The notes under the pieces are model-generated. The model was not told where the DNA came from and ran no database searches. It saw only the letters and a program-made list of their open reading frames with translations. A stretch of 23,472 nucleotides of DNA from an uncultured Ruminococcus sp. Lineage in GTDB: Bacteria > Bacillota > Clostridia > Oscillospirales > CAG-272. The stretch covers positions 1 through 23,472 of the forward strand of contig CACZOH010000185.1 of the NCBI GenBank assembly GCA_902782785.1. Direction: 5' to 3'. Made by a program: the position numbers and the translations under genes. Below are positions 7,132 through 15,392 of the stretch, in pieces; the first letter of the stretch is position 1, and the number at the start of each line of letters is the position of its first letter.

Positions 7132-8871
7132 TTACGTCGCGCTCACTTGCTTGAACAGCGCCACAACGTCCTTGTTGTTGACCGCGCCGTCCTCGTTGAA
7201 ATCATAAACTCTGTCGTATTCGACGTCTCCGTTCGACACAGCCTTGAACAGCGCCACTACGTCTTTGTTGTTTATCGCACCGTCTTTATTCACGTCGCCG
7301 ATTTCTGATATCGGTTCATTATAATTGAAAACTATGTCTGCATTTTTAAGGTATTCGTTATTCTCTCCGATTTCTGTTTTTTTCCATTGTTCTTCCGAAC
7401 CGGGATAATATACTTTTTCAAGCGAGGTGCACATATAAAACGCTTGATTGTCTATTGATACAACGGAGGCGGGTATGATTATATTCTTTAAATTTTTGCA
7501 GGAATAAAAGGCGTTGATACCTATCGTCGTAACACCGTTCGGAACAGTTATATCGGTCAGCTTTGAGCAGTTGAAGAACGCCGAATTGCCTATAGCCGTA
7601 ATACCGTCGGGCAAGTCAACGCTTGCAAGGCTTGAACACCCGTAAAATACGCTTGTGCCTATTTCCGTTACGCCGTCCGGTATGACTATACTTTCAAGAC
7701 TTGTGCACTGGGAGAAAGCGGCGTTGCCTATTTTCGTTACCGTGTCCGGTATCGTTATGTTTGTAAGGTCCGAACATCTGGCAAACGCCGCATTTCCTAT
7801 TGACAGAATGCCGTCGGGAATTGTATAGCTGCCCGTTTTAGGGTGTGAGATCAGCTCCGTCATGTCCTTATTGTACAGCACGCCTTCGATCGAAGAATAA
7901 TAAGCGTTATTCGTATCAATGTTTATACTTGTCAATTCCGAAAATGTACCGCTACTTATTTCAGTTACACTCTCCGGTATATATATACTTTTGATATTGT
8001 TGCACCCGCTAAACGCACCTTCCCATATCTTTGTTATTCCATTCGGGATTACGATATCCGTAAGGCTTAAACAATCGATAAATGCGCATCTTCCTATTTC
8101 TGAAACGCTGTCCGGTATTTTTATGCTTGTCAGACTTGCGCATCCGTTAAACATATCATGGTTTATTGAAATTATGCCGTCAGGTAGATTAATACTTGTC
8201 AGACTCGTGCAGAATTGAAACGCGTTGCTTCCGATCGTCTTTACGCTGTCTGGCAACTCGATTTTTGTAATTCTGTTGCAGTAATAAAACGCACAAACGC
8301 CTATAGACGTTACACTGTCGGGTATTGTTACGCTTGTAAGAGCCTTGCATTCGCCGAATAAGTAGTCACTTATTGAGGTTATGCCGACGGGAACGGTTAT
8401 GCTTGTCATACCGCTGCAGTTATAAAATGCACGCTCACCTATTTCCGTTACGCTTTCCGGTATATCCAAGACCTTAAGATTGATATCGCCGAAAAAAGTG
8501 TATTTGCCTATCGCCGTTATTCCATACGGCAAATTTACACTTGTAAGATTATTGCAAAACTGAAACGAGCGGTCGCCTATTGACGTTACGCCGTCCGGTA
8601 TCGTTACGCTCGTTATTTTAAGGCAGTTATAAAATGCGTCATCGCCTATCTTTTTGACGGGCAGCTGCTTTCCGTCAAAGTCAACGGATGACGGTATTTC
8701 TATATCGCCGGCAGCCGACGTTTTGCATTTTGTCAACTCGCAATAAGTATCGTGTTCGGTGAACGTAAAACAATCAATTCCCGTTGTTTCACCTTCTGCC
8801 GATATATTTATTAAGAACAGTACAGAACAGAAAAACGAGATTACAAGGATAATGCTTATAATTCTTTTCAC
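7132..8871 (-). CDS. Secreted LRR_5 (BspA-like) repeat protein with C-terminal dockerin
   Basis: 579 residues from a GTG at 8871. Earlier in-frame ATGs at 8955 and 8928 overlap the promoter elements, and an AAAGGT site precedes the GTG. An N-terminal hydrophobic signal segment (IISIILVISFFCSVLFL) ends near INISAEG. Residues 72-492 hold 17 units of a 23-residue leucine-rich repeat of the form V-T-x-I-G-x-x-A-F-x-x-C-x-x-L-T-S-I-x-I-P-D-G; unit 11 carries a 30-residue insertion. A C-terminal dockerin follows (525-579), with DVNKDGAINNKDVVALFK and DFNEDGAVNNKDVVALFK. BspA-like LRRs mediate adhesion and protein binding; they are common in host-associated Clostridia. The repeat part is visibly more A+T-rich than the neighbours (22 G+C in 60 nt at 7921-7980, against 39 in 60 at 12001-12060), which suggests a different origin from the surrounding core genes. 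Confidence 0.88.
   Translation of the reverse strand: MKRIISIILVISFFCSVLFLINISAEGETTGIDCFTFTEHDTYCELTKCKTSAAGDIEIPSSVDFDGKQLPVKKIGDDAFYNCLKITSVTIPDGVTSIGDRSFQFCNNLTSVNLPYGITAIGKYTFFGDINLKVLDIPESVTEIGERAFYNCSGMTSITVPVGITSISDYLFGECKALTSVTIPDSVTSIGVCAFYYCNRITKIELPDSVKTIGSNAFQFCTSLTSINLPDGIISINHDMFNGCASLTSIKIPDSVSEIGRCAFIDCLSLTDIVIPNGITKIWEGAFSGCNNIKSIYIPESVTEISSGTFSELTSINIDTNNAYYSSIEGVLYNKDMTELISHPKTGSYTIPDGILSIGNAAFARCSDLTNITIPDTVTKIGNAAFSQCTSLESIVIPDGVTEIGTSVFYGCSSLASVDLPDGITAIGNSAFFNCSKLTDITVPNGVTTIGINAFYSCKNLKNIIIPASVVSIDNQAFYMCTSLEKVYYPGSEEQWKKTEIGENNEYLKNADIVFNYNEPISEIGDVNKDGAINNKDVVALFKAVSNGDVEYDRVYDFNEDGAVNNKDVVALFKQVSAT
7396..8658 (-). repeat. Seventeen 69-nt LRR_5 coding repeats
   Basis: The region encodes residues 72-492 of the LRR protein, 17 units of 23 codons with one 30-codon insertion in unit 11. 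The total of 421 residues fits 17 x 23 + 30 exactly. Units are diverged at DNA level, so this is an old array rather than a recent tandem expansion. Confidence 0.85.
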
Positions 8872-8926
8872 TTGATATTTACCTTTCGTTTTATAATGTC
8901 TTTTTACAGACTTCTGTTGTAATTTC

Positions 8927-8955
8927 ATTTTATCATATAGATACAGTAATGTCAA
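8927..8955 (-). promoter_or_regulatory. SigA-type promoter of the LRR-dockerin gene
   Basis: Read on the minus strand: TTGACA at 8955-8950, a 17-nt spacer and TAAAAT at 8932-8927. The start site would fall near 8920, giving a roughly 50-nt leader before the GTG at 8871. No riboswitch-like fold is obvious in it. Confidence 0.8.
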
Positions 8956-8970
8956 GATAAAAAATAAAAA

Positions 8971-9164
8971 ACCGTAGGGCGGGGGCTTGCTCCCGCCGTC
9001 AAAGGGGTTAGAACGACGGAAACGGTGTTCGCCTCATCCGCCGCTCCGTTATCTCCCTTTCCCAGTCGGGGAAGGTCAACGCTGCCCCATCATAGATGGG
9101 AGGGGAACAGGGGGTTTGGGGGTCTAAAGGGGTGGGCGACCCCCAAATTCGTCGCGTCAGCGAC
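8971..9164. repeat. Intergenic multi-hairpin element, no gene
   Basis: Most of the 361-nt gap between the LRR-dockerin gene and ntpD. Four stem-loops lie in a row: GGCGGGGG/CTCCCGCC (8978-8985 with 8990-8997), CCCAT/ATGGG (9086-9090 with 9096-9100), TTTGGGGGTC/GACCCCCAAA (9115-9124 with 9138-9147, ten perfect pairs) and GTCGC/GCGAC (9151-9155 with 9160-9164). The segment is very G-rich on the plus strand and shows no convincing coding frame. It resembles dispersed intergenic repeats seen in gut Clostridia, but whether it recurs in this genome cannot be seen here. It lies after the ATPase terminator and before the LRR gene promoter on the minus strand. Confidence 0.5.
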
Positions 9165-9204
9165 ACCTTTTTATCGGGAGATGTGCTCCTCATTTTGCCA
9201 AATC

Positions 9205-9231
9205 AAAAAGGCCACTTTCGTGACCTTTTTT
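9205..9231. terminator. Terminator of the V-ATPase operon
   Basis: AAAAAGGCCAC (9205-9215) and GTGACCTTTTT (9220-9230) form an 11-bp stem with one wobble and a 4-nt loop, flanked by A and T runs. It sits 2 nt after the ntpD stop on the minus strand. Confidence 0.85.
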
Positions 9232-9232
9232 G

Positions 9233-9856
9233 TTATCTTGAGTTTATGACTTCCTTGACCTTCATGAGCCTCGTTATGTTCTGGCGCTCGTTATCCTCAA
9301 GCTTCATTGTTATGAACTTGATATTGCGCTCCATTTCCGGGATCATCACGTGCTCGAGCGCGTTTACGCGGCGGCGCGTTTTTTCTATCTCGGATGCCAG
9401 CATATCGCAGGTCTTTTCACATTCCGCAAGCTGCAGAAGCGTCGGGAACAGCCTGATCATCGTGAGCGTCGCGGTATCGAGCTCATACGACGTATCGGCA
9501 AAGCCGTAAGGAAGCGACTGCGCAAGGCTTCCGTCGGAGCAGAGCGTCGGCACCTGAACGCTCATAATGTTTTTTGAGCCGCCGGTCACTCCGATCTCGC
9601 CCGCGGGCAGAAGCAGAGCCTCGCCCAGCTCTTTTTCGCCCATCGCGGACGAAGCGGCGGAAAACTGCTTTGCCGCCTCCGCGAGACCCGCCTCAACCTT
9701 GCCGCGCAGTTCTCTGTTGCGTCTTATCTGCTCCATGAACTGCTTTGTCATTCCGTTTTGCTTGTCTTTTAAGAGCTTGTGTCCGCGCGACGCGGTCTTT
9801 AACCGCCTTTTAAGGCGCGTCAGCTCCATTCTTGTCGGATTTATCTGCTTTGCCAT
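9233..9856 (-). CDS. ntpD: V-type ATPase subunit D
   Basis: Central rotor shaft subunit, 207 residues, the usual length. The N-terminal helix contains the family signature NPTRMELTRLKRRLKTASRGHKLLK written here in part as PTRMELTRLKRRL, and the C-terminal helix ends with RRVNALEHVMIPEMERNI and a conserved T-R-L-M-K-V-K. With subunit F it forms the axle that turns inside the A3B3 ring. It is the last gene of the operon, starting 3 nt after ntpB, with an AAGGAAT site overlapping the ntpB stop. The E. hirae operon continues with ntpH and ntpJ; neither is present here. Confidence 0.95.
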   Translation of the reverse strand: MAKQINPTRMELTRLKRRLKTASRGHKLLKDKQNGMTKQFMEQIRRNRELRGKVEAGLAEAAKQFSAASSAMGEKELGEALLLPAGEIGVTGGSKNIMSVQVPTLCSDGSLAQSLPYGFADTSYELDTATLTMIRLFPTLLQLAECEKTCDMLASEIEKTRRRVNALEHVMIPEMERNIKFITMKLEDNERQNITRLMKVKEVINSR

Positions 9857-9859
9857 ATC

Positions 9860-11242
9860 TTATTCCTTATCGGTTTTGGGAAGATACTTGTTTATGTATT
9901 CTTCCTTGATACGCTTCAGCTCAGTGCGCGGGAGCATGGACAAAAGCTCCCAGCCGACCGTCAGCGTTTCTTCTATGGATCTGTCCGTCTGATATCCCTG
10001 CGATACGTATTTTTTCTCAAACTCCTCCGCAAATCTCGCGTAAATGCGGTCGACCTCGGACAAAGCCGATTCGCCGAGTATCGTAGACAGCTCGCGCGCG
10101 TCCTTGCCTCTCGCGTACGCGGCGAAAAGCTGGTTCATATTTCCGGAGTGGTCCTCTCTCGTTCTGCCGGCGCCTATACCCTTGTTTTTCAGACGGGAAA
10201 GCGACGGAAGCACGTCTATCGGCGGCTGTACGCCCTTTCTGTAAAGCTCGCGCGAGAGGATTATCTGTCCCTCCGTGATGTATCCCGTAAGGTCGGGTAT
10301 CGGGTGCGTTTTGTCGTCCTCCGGCATCGTGAGTATCGGTATCTGCGTTATGGATCCCTGTCTGCCCTTTATTTTACCCGCGCGCTCGTACATGGTCGCT
10401 AAGTCCGTGTAAAGATAACCGGGATATCCGCGGCGTCCGGGGACCTCTTTTCTCGCCGCCGAGATCTCGCGCAGCGCCTCTGCGTAATTCGTGATGTCGC
10501 TCATTATGACAAGAACGTGCATACCGAGCTCGTACGCCAGATATTCCGCGCACGTAATAGCCATACGCGGCGTGGAGATACGCTCGACAGCCGGGTCGTT
10601 CGCGAGGTTTAGGAACATTACGGAGCGGTCTATCGCGCCCGTTTTTCTGAAATCCTCTATGAAGAATTCGGATTCCTCAAACGTTATGCCGATGGCGGCG
10701 AAAACGACGGCGAATTTGTCGTCCGTTCCGCGCACCTTCGCCTGTCTCGCTATCTGCGCGGCAAGCTCGGCGTGGGGAAGACCGGAGCCCGAGAAAACGG
10801 GGAGCTTCTGTCCGCGGACGAGCGTGTTGAGCCCGTCTATCGCGGAAATGCCCGTCTGTATGAACTCCGACGGGAAGTCTCTCGCCGCAGGGTTCATCGG
10901 CAGACCGTTTATATCCATATATTTTTCGGGGATTATCCTGTCGCCGCCGTCTATCGGCTCGCCCATACCGTCGAAAACTCTGCCGAGCATATCGGCGGAA
11001 ACGCCGAGCTGAACGCCGTGACCGAGCAGCTTTGCGCGGGAGTCCGAGATCTTAAGTCCCTCTGACGGTTCAAAAAGCTGAACGAGCGCTTTATCGCGGT
11101 TGACCTCAAGCACCTTGCCGTATCTCACGTCGCCGTTCGCCTGCTTTATCTGAACGAGCTCGTCGTACGTCGCGTTGTCAACGTTTTCTATGAGCATAAG
11201 AGGTCCGACGACTTCTTTTATGGTTTTATATTCCTTATTCAT
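9860..11242 (-). CDS. ntpB: V-type ATPase subunit B (non-catalytic)
   Basis: 460 residues from the ATG at 11242; a TTG two codons earlier (11248) is in frame, but MNKEYKTIKEVVGPLML is the usual start and the GGAGG site fits. Subunit B alternates with A in the hexameric head and contributes residues to the ATP site at each interface. Visible are GRVFDGMGEPIDGG, the AIDGLNTLVRGQKLPVFSGSG loop in place of a Walker A motif (no GKT, as expected for B), TYAEALRE-like ITNYAEALREIS, GRRGYPGYLYTDL and the late GAGRTREDHSG segment carrying the arginine finger. It overlaps the ntpA stop by 8 nt, so translation is coupled. Confidence 0.96.
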   Translation of the reverse strand: MNKEYKTIKEVVGPLMLIENVDNATYDELVQIKQANGDVRYGKVLEVNRDKALVQLFEPSEGLKISDSRAKLLGHGVQLGVSADMLGRVFDGMGEPIDGGDRIIPEKYMDINGLPMNPAARDFPSEFIQTGISAIDGLNTLVRGQKLPVFSGSGLPHAELAAQIARQAKVRGTDDKFAVVFAAIGITFEESEFFIEDFRKTGAIDRSVMFLNLANDPAVERISTPRMAITCAEYLAYELGMHVLVIMSDITNYAEALREISAARKEVPGRRGYPGYLYTDLATMYERAGKIKGRQGSITQIPILTMPEDDKTHPIPDLTGYITEGQIILSRELYRKGVQPPIDVLPSLSRLKNKGIGAGRTREDHSGNMNQLFAAYARGKDARELSTILGESALSEVDRIYARFAEEFEKKYVSQGYQTDRSIEETLTVGWELLSMLPRTELKRIKEEYINKYLPKTDKE

Positions 11243-13022
11243 CGGCAACAGCCTCCTCCATAAGCTTTGTGAACTGCGCGTCGCAGTCGTCGGCGATGGA
11301 CGCGAACGTCTCCTCGCGCTCCGCCTCGTCCGTGTATTTCATACGCGCTATGCGCTCGCACACGGGCATTTTTTCTATCTGTTCAAACGGCACGCCGACG
11401 GCGAGCGCGTTTTTGCCCGCGTCGTACCAGCCGTGTATGACCTTGAGCATAAGGAACATTTTGCGCGGCGTGGTGTAAGAATCCGTCTGGTCGAGAGCGT
11501 CCTGCTGCAGGTAGTCCTCGCGTATCATCTGCGCGGCTGTGAGCGTAAGTCTGTCGCCCGCGCCGAGAGAGTCTATACCGACGAGCTGGACTATCTCGTT
11601 CAGATCGGCTTCCTCCTGAAGCATCGCCTTCGTTCTCGCCACGAGCGTGGGCCAAACGGGCGAAATGTTGTTCATATAATACTCGCGCATTTTCGGTTCG
11701 TAGAGCGAATAGCTCTTCAACCAGTCTATGGCGGGGAAGTGACGCTTGTACGCAAGCTCCGAGGAAAGTCCCCAGAACACCTTTACTATACGCAAAGTCG
11801 CCTGAGATACGGGCTCCGACGTGTCGCCGCCGGGAGGCGAGACTGCGCCGATGGCGGTGACGGCGCCGGAACGGTCGTCCGACCCGAGACACTTCACGTA
11901 ACCCGCGCGCTCGTAGAATTCCGCGAGGCGCGAGGACAGATATGCGGGGTAGCCCTCTTCACCCGGCATCTCTTCAAGACGTCCGGACATCTCGCGCAGA
12001 GCCTCCGCCCAGCGCGACGTGCTGTCCGCGATTATGGCGACCTTGTATCCCATATCGCGGAAATACTCCGCTATCGTAATACCCGTGTAAATGGACGCCT
12101 CACGCGCCGCGACCGGCATATCCGACGTGTTTGCTATAAGAACGGTACGCTTCATGAGAGACAGCCCCGTTTTCGGGTCCGTTATCTCCGGGAATTCGTT
12201 CATAACGTCCGTCATCTCGTTTCCGCGCTCACCGCAGCCTATGTATATGACTATATCGGCGTCCGCCCATTTCGCTATCTGATGCTGAACGACGGTCTTT
12301 CCCGAGCCGAACGGACCGGGTACTGCGGCGACGCCGCCTCTCGCTATCGGAAAGAGCGTGTCTATGTTCCTCTGACCGGTCACCATCGGCTCCGTCGGAG
12401 AAAGCTTTTCCTTGCACGGTCTGCCGCGTCTTACGGGCCAGTACTGTATCATCGTGAGCGGCTTTTCCTCGCCGTCCTCCGTTTTGAGCGTCGCCACCGT
12501 GTCCGTCACGGTGAACTGCCCGGATCTTATTTCCGTTATCGTTCCCTTGAGATCCGGCGGCACCATTATTTTGTGAAGCACGGCTTCCGTCTCCTGCACG
12601 GTGCCTATGACGTCGCCGCCCGTTACCTTGTCGCCCGCTTTTGCCGCGGCGACAAAATCCCATATTTTCTCTCTGTTGAGCGACGGCACGGACGCGCCTC
12701 TGTTTATCCTGTCGCCGAACAGACGGTAAAGCGCCTCGAGCGGACGCTCTATCCCGTCGAACATAGACTCTATCATTCCGGGACCGAGCTCGGCGGAAAG
12801 CGGCATCCCGGTAAGATACACGGGAGCGCCGGAGCCGATGCCCGCCGTATCCTCATAGACCTGTATGGACGCTACGTCGCCGCGGAGCTCTATTATCTCG
12901 CCTATAAGACGCTTTTCACCCACGCGCACGACGTCGTACATATGGACCTCCGCCATGCCCGAGGCTGTTATAAGCGGTCCCGATACTTTTATGACTTTTC
13001 CTGTTTTTTGTGTATTTTCCAT
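11235..13022 (-). CDS. ntpA: V-type ATPase catalytic subunit A
   Basis: 595 residues, the normal length for bacterial/archaeal A subunits. It hydrolyses or makes ATP at the A/B interfaces. Walker A is GPFGSGKTV at residues 236-244 (Lys242), and the catalytic glutamate lies in CGERGNEM (Glu265). The Walker B region is VAIIADSTSRWAEALREMSG, followed by EEMPGEEGYPAYL. The non-homologous insertion typical of A subunits is present (residues about 110-190, with the EKLSPTEPMVTGQR end). No inactivating change is seen. It starts 19 nt after the subunit F gene with a GAAAGG site. A 624-codon frame on the opposite strand across this gene is a composition artefact. Confidence 0.97.
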   Translation of the reverse strand: MENTQKTGKVIKVSGPLITASGMAEVHMYDVVRVGEKRLIGEIIELRGDVASIQVYEDTAGIGSGAPVYLTGMPLSAELGPGMIESMFDGIERPLEALYRLFGDRINRGASVPSLNREKIWDFVAAAKAGDKVTGGDVIGTVQETEAVLHKIMVPPDLKGTITEIRSGQFTVTDTVATLKTEDGEEKPLTMIQYWPVRRGRPCKEKLSPTEPMVTGQRNIDTLFPIARGGVAAVPGPFGSGKTVVQHQIAKWADADIVIYIGCGERGNEMTDVMNEFPEITDPKTGLSLMKRTVLIANTSDMPVAAREASIYTGITIAEYFRDMGYKVAIIADSTSRWAEALREMSGRLEEMPGEEGYPAYLSSRLAEFYERAGYVKCLGSDDRSGAVTAIGAVSPPGGDTSEPVSQATLRIVKVFWGLSSELAYKRHFPAIDWLKSYSLYEPKMREYYMNNISPVWPTLVARTKAMLQEEADLNEIVQLVGIDSLGAGDRLTLTAAQMIREDYLQQDALDQTDSYTTPRKMFLMLKVIHGWYDAGKNALAVGVPFEQIEKMPVCERIARMKYTDEAEREETFASIADDCDAQFTKLMEEAVADE

Positions 13023-13041
13023 ATTTCAAAGCCTTTCATTT

Positions 13042-13362
13042 TTATATAAGGTCGCTGCCGATGGCTTTTTTGATATTAGCGGCAATGCGTTCCTTTGAGT
13101 ATGTTCCGTCCGAATTGTCGTCCGGCACGGGGATTATTATGGGATACGGTTCGTTCAGATATTTTTTCACCGCGTCCTCGCTCTTTCTGTAATAAGTCTC
13201 CGCTATGAAAATTATGCCGTAGCCGTCCGCGTACAGCTTTGATATGAGCTTTGACGGCGATATATCGTCGGACGGTTCAAACACCGCGACGCCCGCGGCG
13301 CCGTATAACGCCGCAACGGATTTCGGTCCTATTATCGCGGCTTTCATTTTTCTTTCCGTCAC
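13042..13362 (-). CDS. ntpG: V-type ATPase subunit F
   Basis: 106 residues. Subunit F sits on the D shaft and adopts a Rossmann-like fold. The core MKAAIIGPKSVAALYGAAGV, then a strand GYGIIFIAE and a PYPIIIPVPD turn match the family. The GTG at 13362 overlaps the ntpC stop (GTGA) and has a GGAGGGAGG element 6 nt upstream. An internal ATG at 13347 (start of MKAAIIG) is the alternative. In E. hirae naming, ntpG encodes the F subunit. Confidence 0.92.
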   Translation of the reverse strand: MTERKMKAAIIGPKSVAALYGAAGVAVFEPSDDISPSKLISKLYADGYGIIFIAETYYRKSEDAVKKYLNEPYPIIIPVPDDNSDGTYSKERIAANIKKAIGSDLI

Positions 13363-14273
13363 AGCGCGCCTCCCTCCGAGAACGCCTCTCTTATGTTACG
13401 CGCCTCTGCGATCTTCTTTTTGTAATACAGGAATATCGGCACAACGGACTGCGGCTCGTACTTATACGGTTCAAGCTTTGACGACGCGTAGCCGTCGAGA
13501 ACGTCGTTTGCGTCGGACAGCGACCTTTTAGCCGCTTCCGCTGCGGCGGTGAACGCGTCATGCACGTCGAGCCCGAAGGTGTACTGCTTAAGATCCTCAG
13601 CGCCCGAGGCGTAAGCCGCGGTGAATACGTTACACGGTGTTACCCCTCCCGGAAGAAGCAGGTCGCCGAAGGTCTTCGGGTCAAGTCCGATGCGCTTCGA
13701 TCTGAAATACGATATGAAGTTTTTTCCGTCTGTCTCCGCCCTTACGTAATCCGCTATCGCCTTCGGCGCGGATTTTGCTCTTGACGCTATCTCCGTATAA
13801 AACGCTCTGTCGCAGGATGCGCTTATACCGAGCGGGAGCTGAAGGATCCCTTCATCGTACGCCGGGTTAAGTATTTTTGCTATATTGTCGGACAAAAGCG
13901 AGAATTCGCCTCCGCGGCAGCACGCCGCCGCTATTTCCGTATCGTACATCGTGTTGTCGTACAGATATGGCGAGGCGTCCGCGCCGTTCACCGCGCATTT
14001 CAGAAGCACCTTAAGATTGTGCGCGTCGTACGGAAGTATCAGAAGCGAATAAAGCGCCTCCGGCATACAGCCCATTATAAATGAGCGCAGAGAGGAAAGC
14101 TCACGGTCGACGAGAGCGCCGACGCTCTCCGCCTCTCCTCCGCCGTAACCGGACTGGGAAAGGAGCCTGATCGCGTCGCCCTTTTCCGCGGACATGCGGG
14201 AAAGCGCTTCCTTTGAGAATATCGAGGTTTCTTTTGCCGATATATACGCAACGGTATATGAATAATCAAACAT
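13359..14273 (-). CDS. ntpC: V-type ATPase subunit C (d/AC39-like)
   Basis: 304 residues, mostly helical. Subunit C is the funnel that joins the central shaft (D/F) to the membrane c-ring. Family landmarks are the start FDYSYTVAYISAKE, the YDAHNLKVLLKC motif at about residues 83-94, and a long second half with repeated helical bundles ending in IFLYYKKKIAEARNIREAF. An AAAGGTAG element precedes the ATG at 14273, 11 nt after the ntpE stop. Confidence 0.93.
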   Translation of the reverse strand: MFDYSYTVAYISAKETSIFSKEALSRMSAEKGDAIRLLSQSGYGGGEAESVGALVDRELSSLRSFIMGCMPEALYSLLILPYDAHNLKVLLKCAVNGADASPYLYDNTMYDTEIAAACCRGGEFSLLSDNIAKILNPAYDEGILQLPLGISASCDRAFYTEIASRAKSAPKAIADYVRAETDGKNFISYFRSKRIGLDPKTFGDLLLPGGVTPCNVFTAAYASGAEDLKQYTFGLDVHDAFTAAAEAAKRSLSDANDVLDGYASSKLEPYKYEPQSVVPIFLYYKKKIAEARNIREAFSEGGAL

Positions 14274-14284
14274 AGATACTACCT

Positions 14285-14884
14285 TTATAAGGCGGGAAAC
14301 AGGAGCTTGTCCGCTTCCGCCTCGTATTTGCCGCGCAGCTCTTCAAAAACGCTGTCAAGCGTGCAGTCGACGTCGCAAAGCAAGGAACTCATATAGACTC
14401 CGCCCGGGATTTTTGCGTCGGATACGAACTCGACGGACGATGCCTTGCCGAATTTGCCGGTCAGAGCCGCCTCTATTTCTGCTTTCTTTGCCGTTATCAG
14501 CGAAAGATCCTTTTCTGCGACGGAGGCGGTTATCTTTGCGTCCTGCGCGTATTTTACGATCATATTTTCAATAAACGACAGACGGAAACCGTCGTCCGCG
14601 TTCTTTATTCTGTCATATGCTTCGGAAAAAGCCTCGTCAAGCAGCTCTCTGTGAGCGTGAAGCTTTGCCTTTCTGCCCGAAAGACCGCTCGTAAGCTCCG
14701 CCGTGCGCTTTATCTGCGCGCATTTTTCCTCCGCCACCTTATACGCGGCGGCGCAGTCCTCGTCGGCTTTTGACAGCGAGAGCTTTTCGTTTTCGGCAGC
14801 GCGGAGCATTATTTCGTTCGTTATCTGTTCCGCCTCCGCCTCCGCGGTCTTCATTATTTTTTCTATAAGCGCGTTTGTTGACAT
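14285..14884 (-). CDS. ntpE: V-type ATPase subunit E (peripheral stalk)
   Basis: 199 residues. The N-terminal half (about 1-95) is a long charged helix rich in Ala, Glu and Lys. The C-terminal half is the globular head with SVEFVSDAKIPGGVYMSS and a DCTLDSVFEELRGKYE ending, as in NtpE. With subunit G (ntpF) it forms the stator that holds the A3B3 head against rotation. It starts 9 nt after ntpK with an AAGGTGA site. Confidence 0.93.
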   Translation of the reverse strand: MSTNALIEKIMKTAEAEAEQITNEIMLRAAENEKLSLSKADEDCAAAYKVAEEKCAQIKRTAELTSGLSGRKAKLHAHRELLDEAFSEAYDRIKNADDGFRLSFIENMIVKYAQDAKITASVAEKDLSLITAKKAEIEAALTGKFGKASSVEFVSDAKIPGGVYMSSLLCDVDCTLDSVFEELRGKYEAEADKLLFPAL

Positions 14885-14893
14885 ATCGTCACC

Positions 14894-15388
14894 TTAAACG
14901 ACGGGCGCGGGAGCCGCCTGCGTGATCGGAAGCATGAAGGCGATGAGAAGCGTTGCAACGAGCGCGAATATCGCGTACAGCTCAACGAGAGCCGTCATCT
15001 GCATACCCTTTGTCTGAGCGTCGGGCTGTTTTGACGTCATAAGTATCGCCGCGGCCGCGGTCTTGCCCTGATAGATACCGGAGATAAGACCGACTACCGC
15101 TATCGGAACGGCGGCGAAAAGCAGAGCCAAACCGGACTCTTTCGATATGTTGTTGATGGAGCCGTCGAAAAGACCGGCGCGCATGACTATAACGATAGCC
15201 GCGACAAGTCCGTACATACCCTGCGTTGCCGGCAGAGCCTGAAGCACGAACAGCTTGCTGAACAGATCGGGTTTTTCAGCGGTAACGCCCGCCGCGGCTT
15301 TACCTGCCGCCTGAACTCCGTAAGACGAGCCTATGCCCGCCAGCGTTGCCGCAAGCGCGGCGCCTATGATTGCAAAAATAGTTCCCAT
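14894..15388 (-). CDS. ntpK: V-type ATPase subunit K (c-ring proteolipid)
   Basis: 164 residues with four membrane helices from an internal duplication of a helical hairpin, as in the E. hirae rotor ring. The ion-binding glutamate is Glu136 in ALVELYAIFAL. The first hairpin has ALPATQGMYG instead, with Thr55 and Gln56. Gln107 lies in GIYQGK and Leu52 in the first motif. These align with the E. hirae Na+ ligands Leu61, Thr64, Gln65, Gln110 and Glu139 with constant offsets within each half, so Na+ coupling is predicted. One carboxylate per four helices gives a low ion-to-ATP ratio and suits a pump. It starts 4 nt after ntpI. Confidence 0.95.
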   Translation of the reverse strand: MGTIFAIIGAALAATLAGIGSSYGVQAAGKAAAGVTAEKPDLFSKLFVLQALPATQGMYGLVAAIVIVMRAGLFDGSINNISKESGLALLFAAVPIAVVGLISGIYQGKTAAAAILMTSKQPDAQTKGMQMTALVELYAIFALVATLLIAFMLPITQAAPAPVV

Positions 15389-15392
15389 TGTT

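Noticed and set aside
7396..8658. Regular 69-nt periodicity as a possible CRISPR or satellite array
   Set aside because: The units are diverged and in frame and code a 23-residue leucine-rich repeat; there are no identical repeats with unique spacers.
9025..9509. Open frames across the gap before ntpD (for example 9096-9509 plus)
   Set aside because: They run through the hairpin cluster and antisense to ntpD, with no ribosome site or protein-like composition.
11175..13049. A 624-codon open frame on the plus strand opposite ntpA
   Set aside because: It is fully antisense to a clear catalytic subunit, is extremely rich in Arg, His and Tyr, and has no recognisable domain; it follows from the G+C-rich third positions of ntpA.
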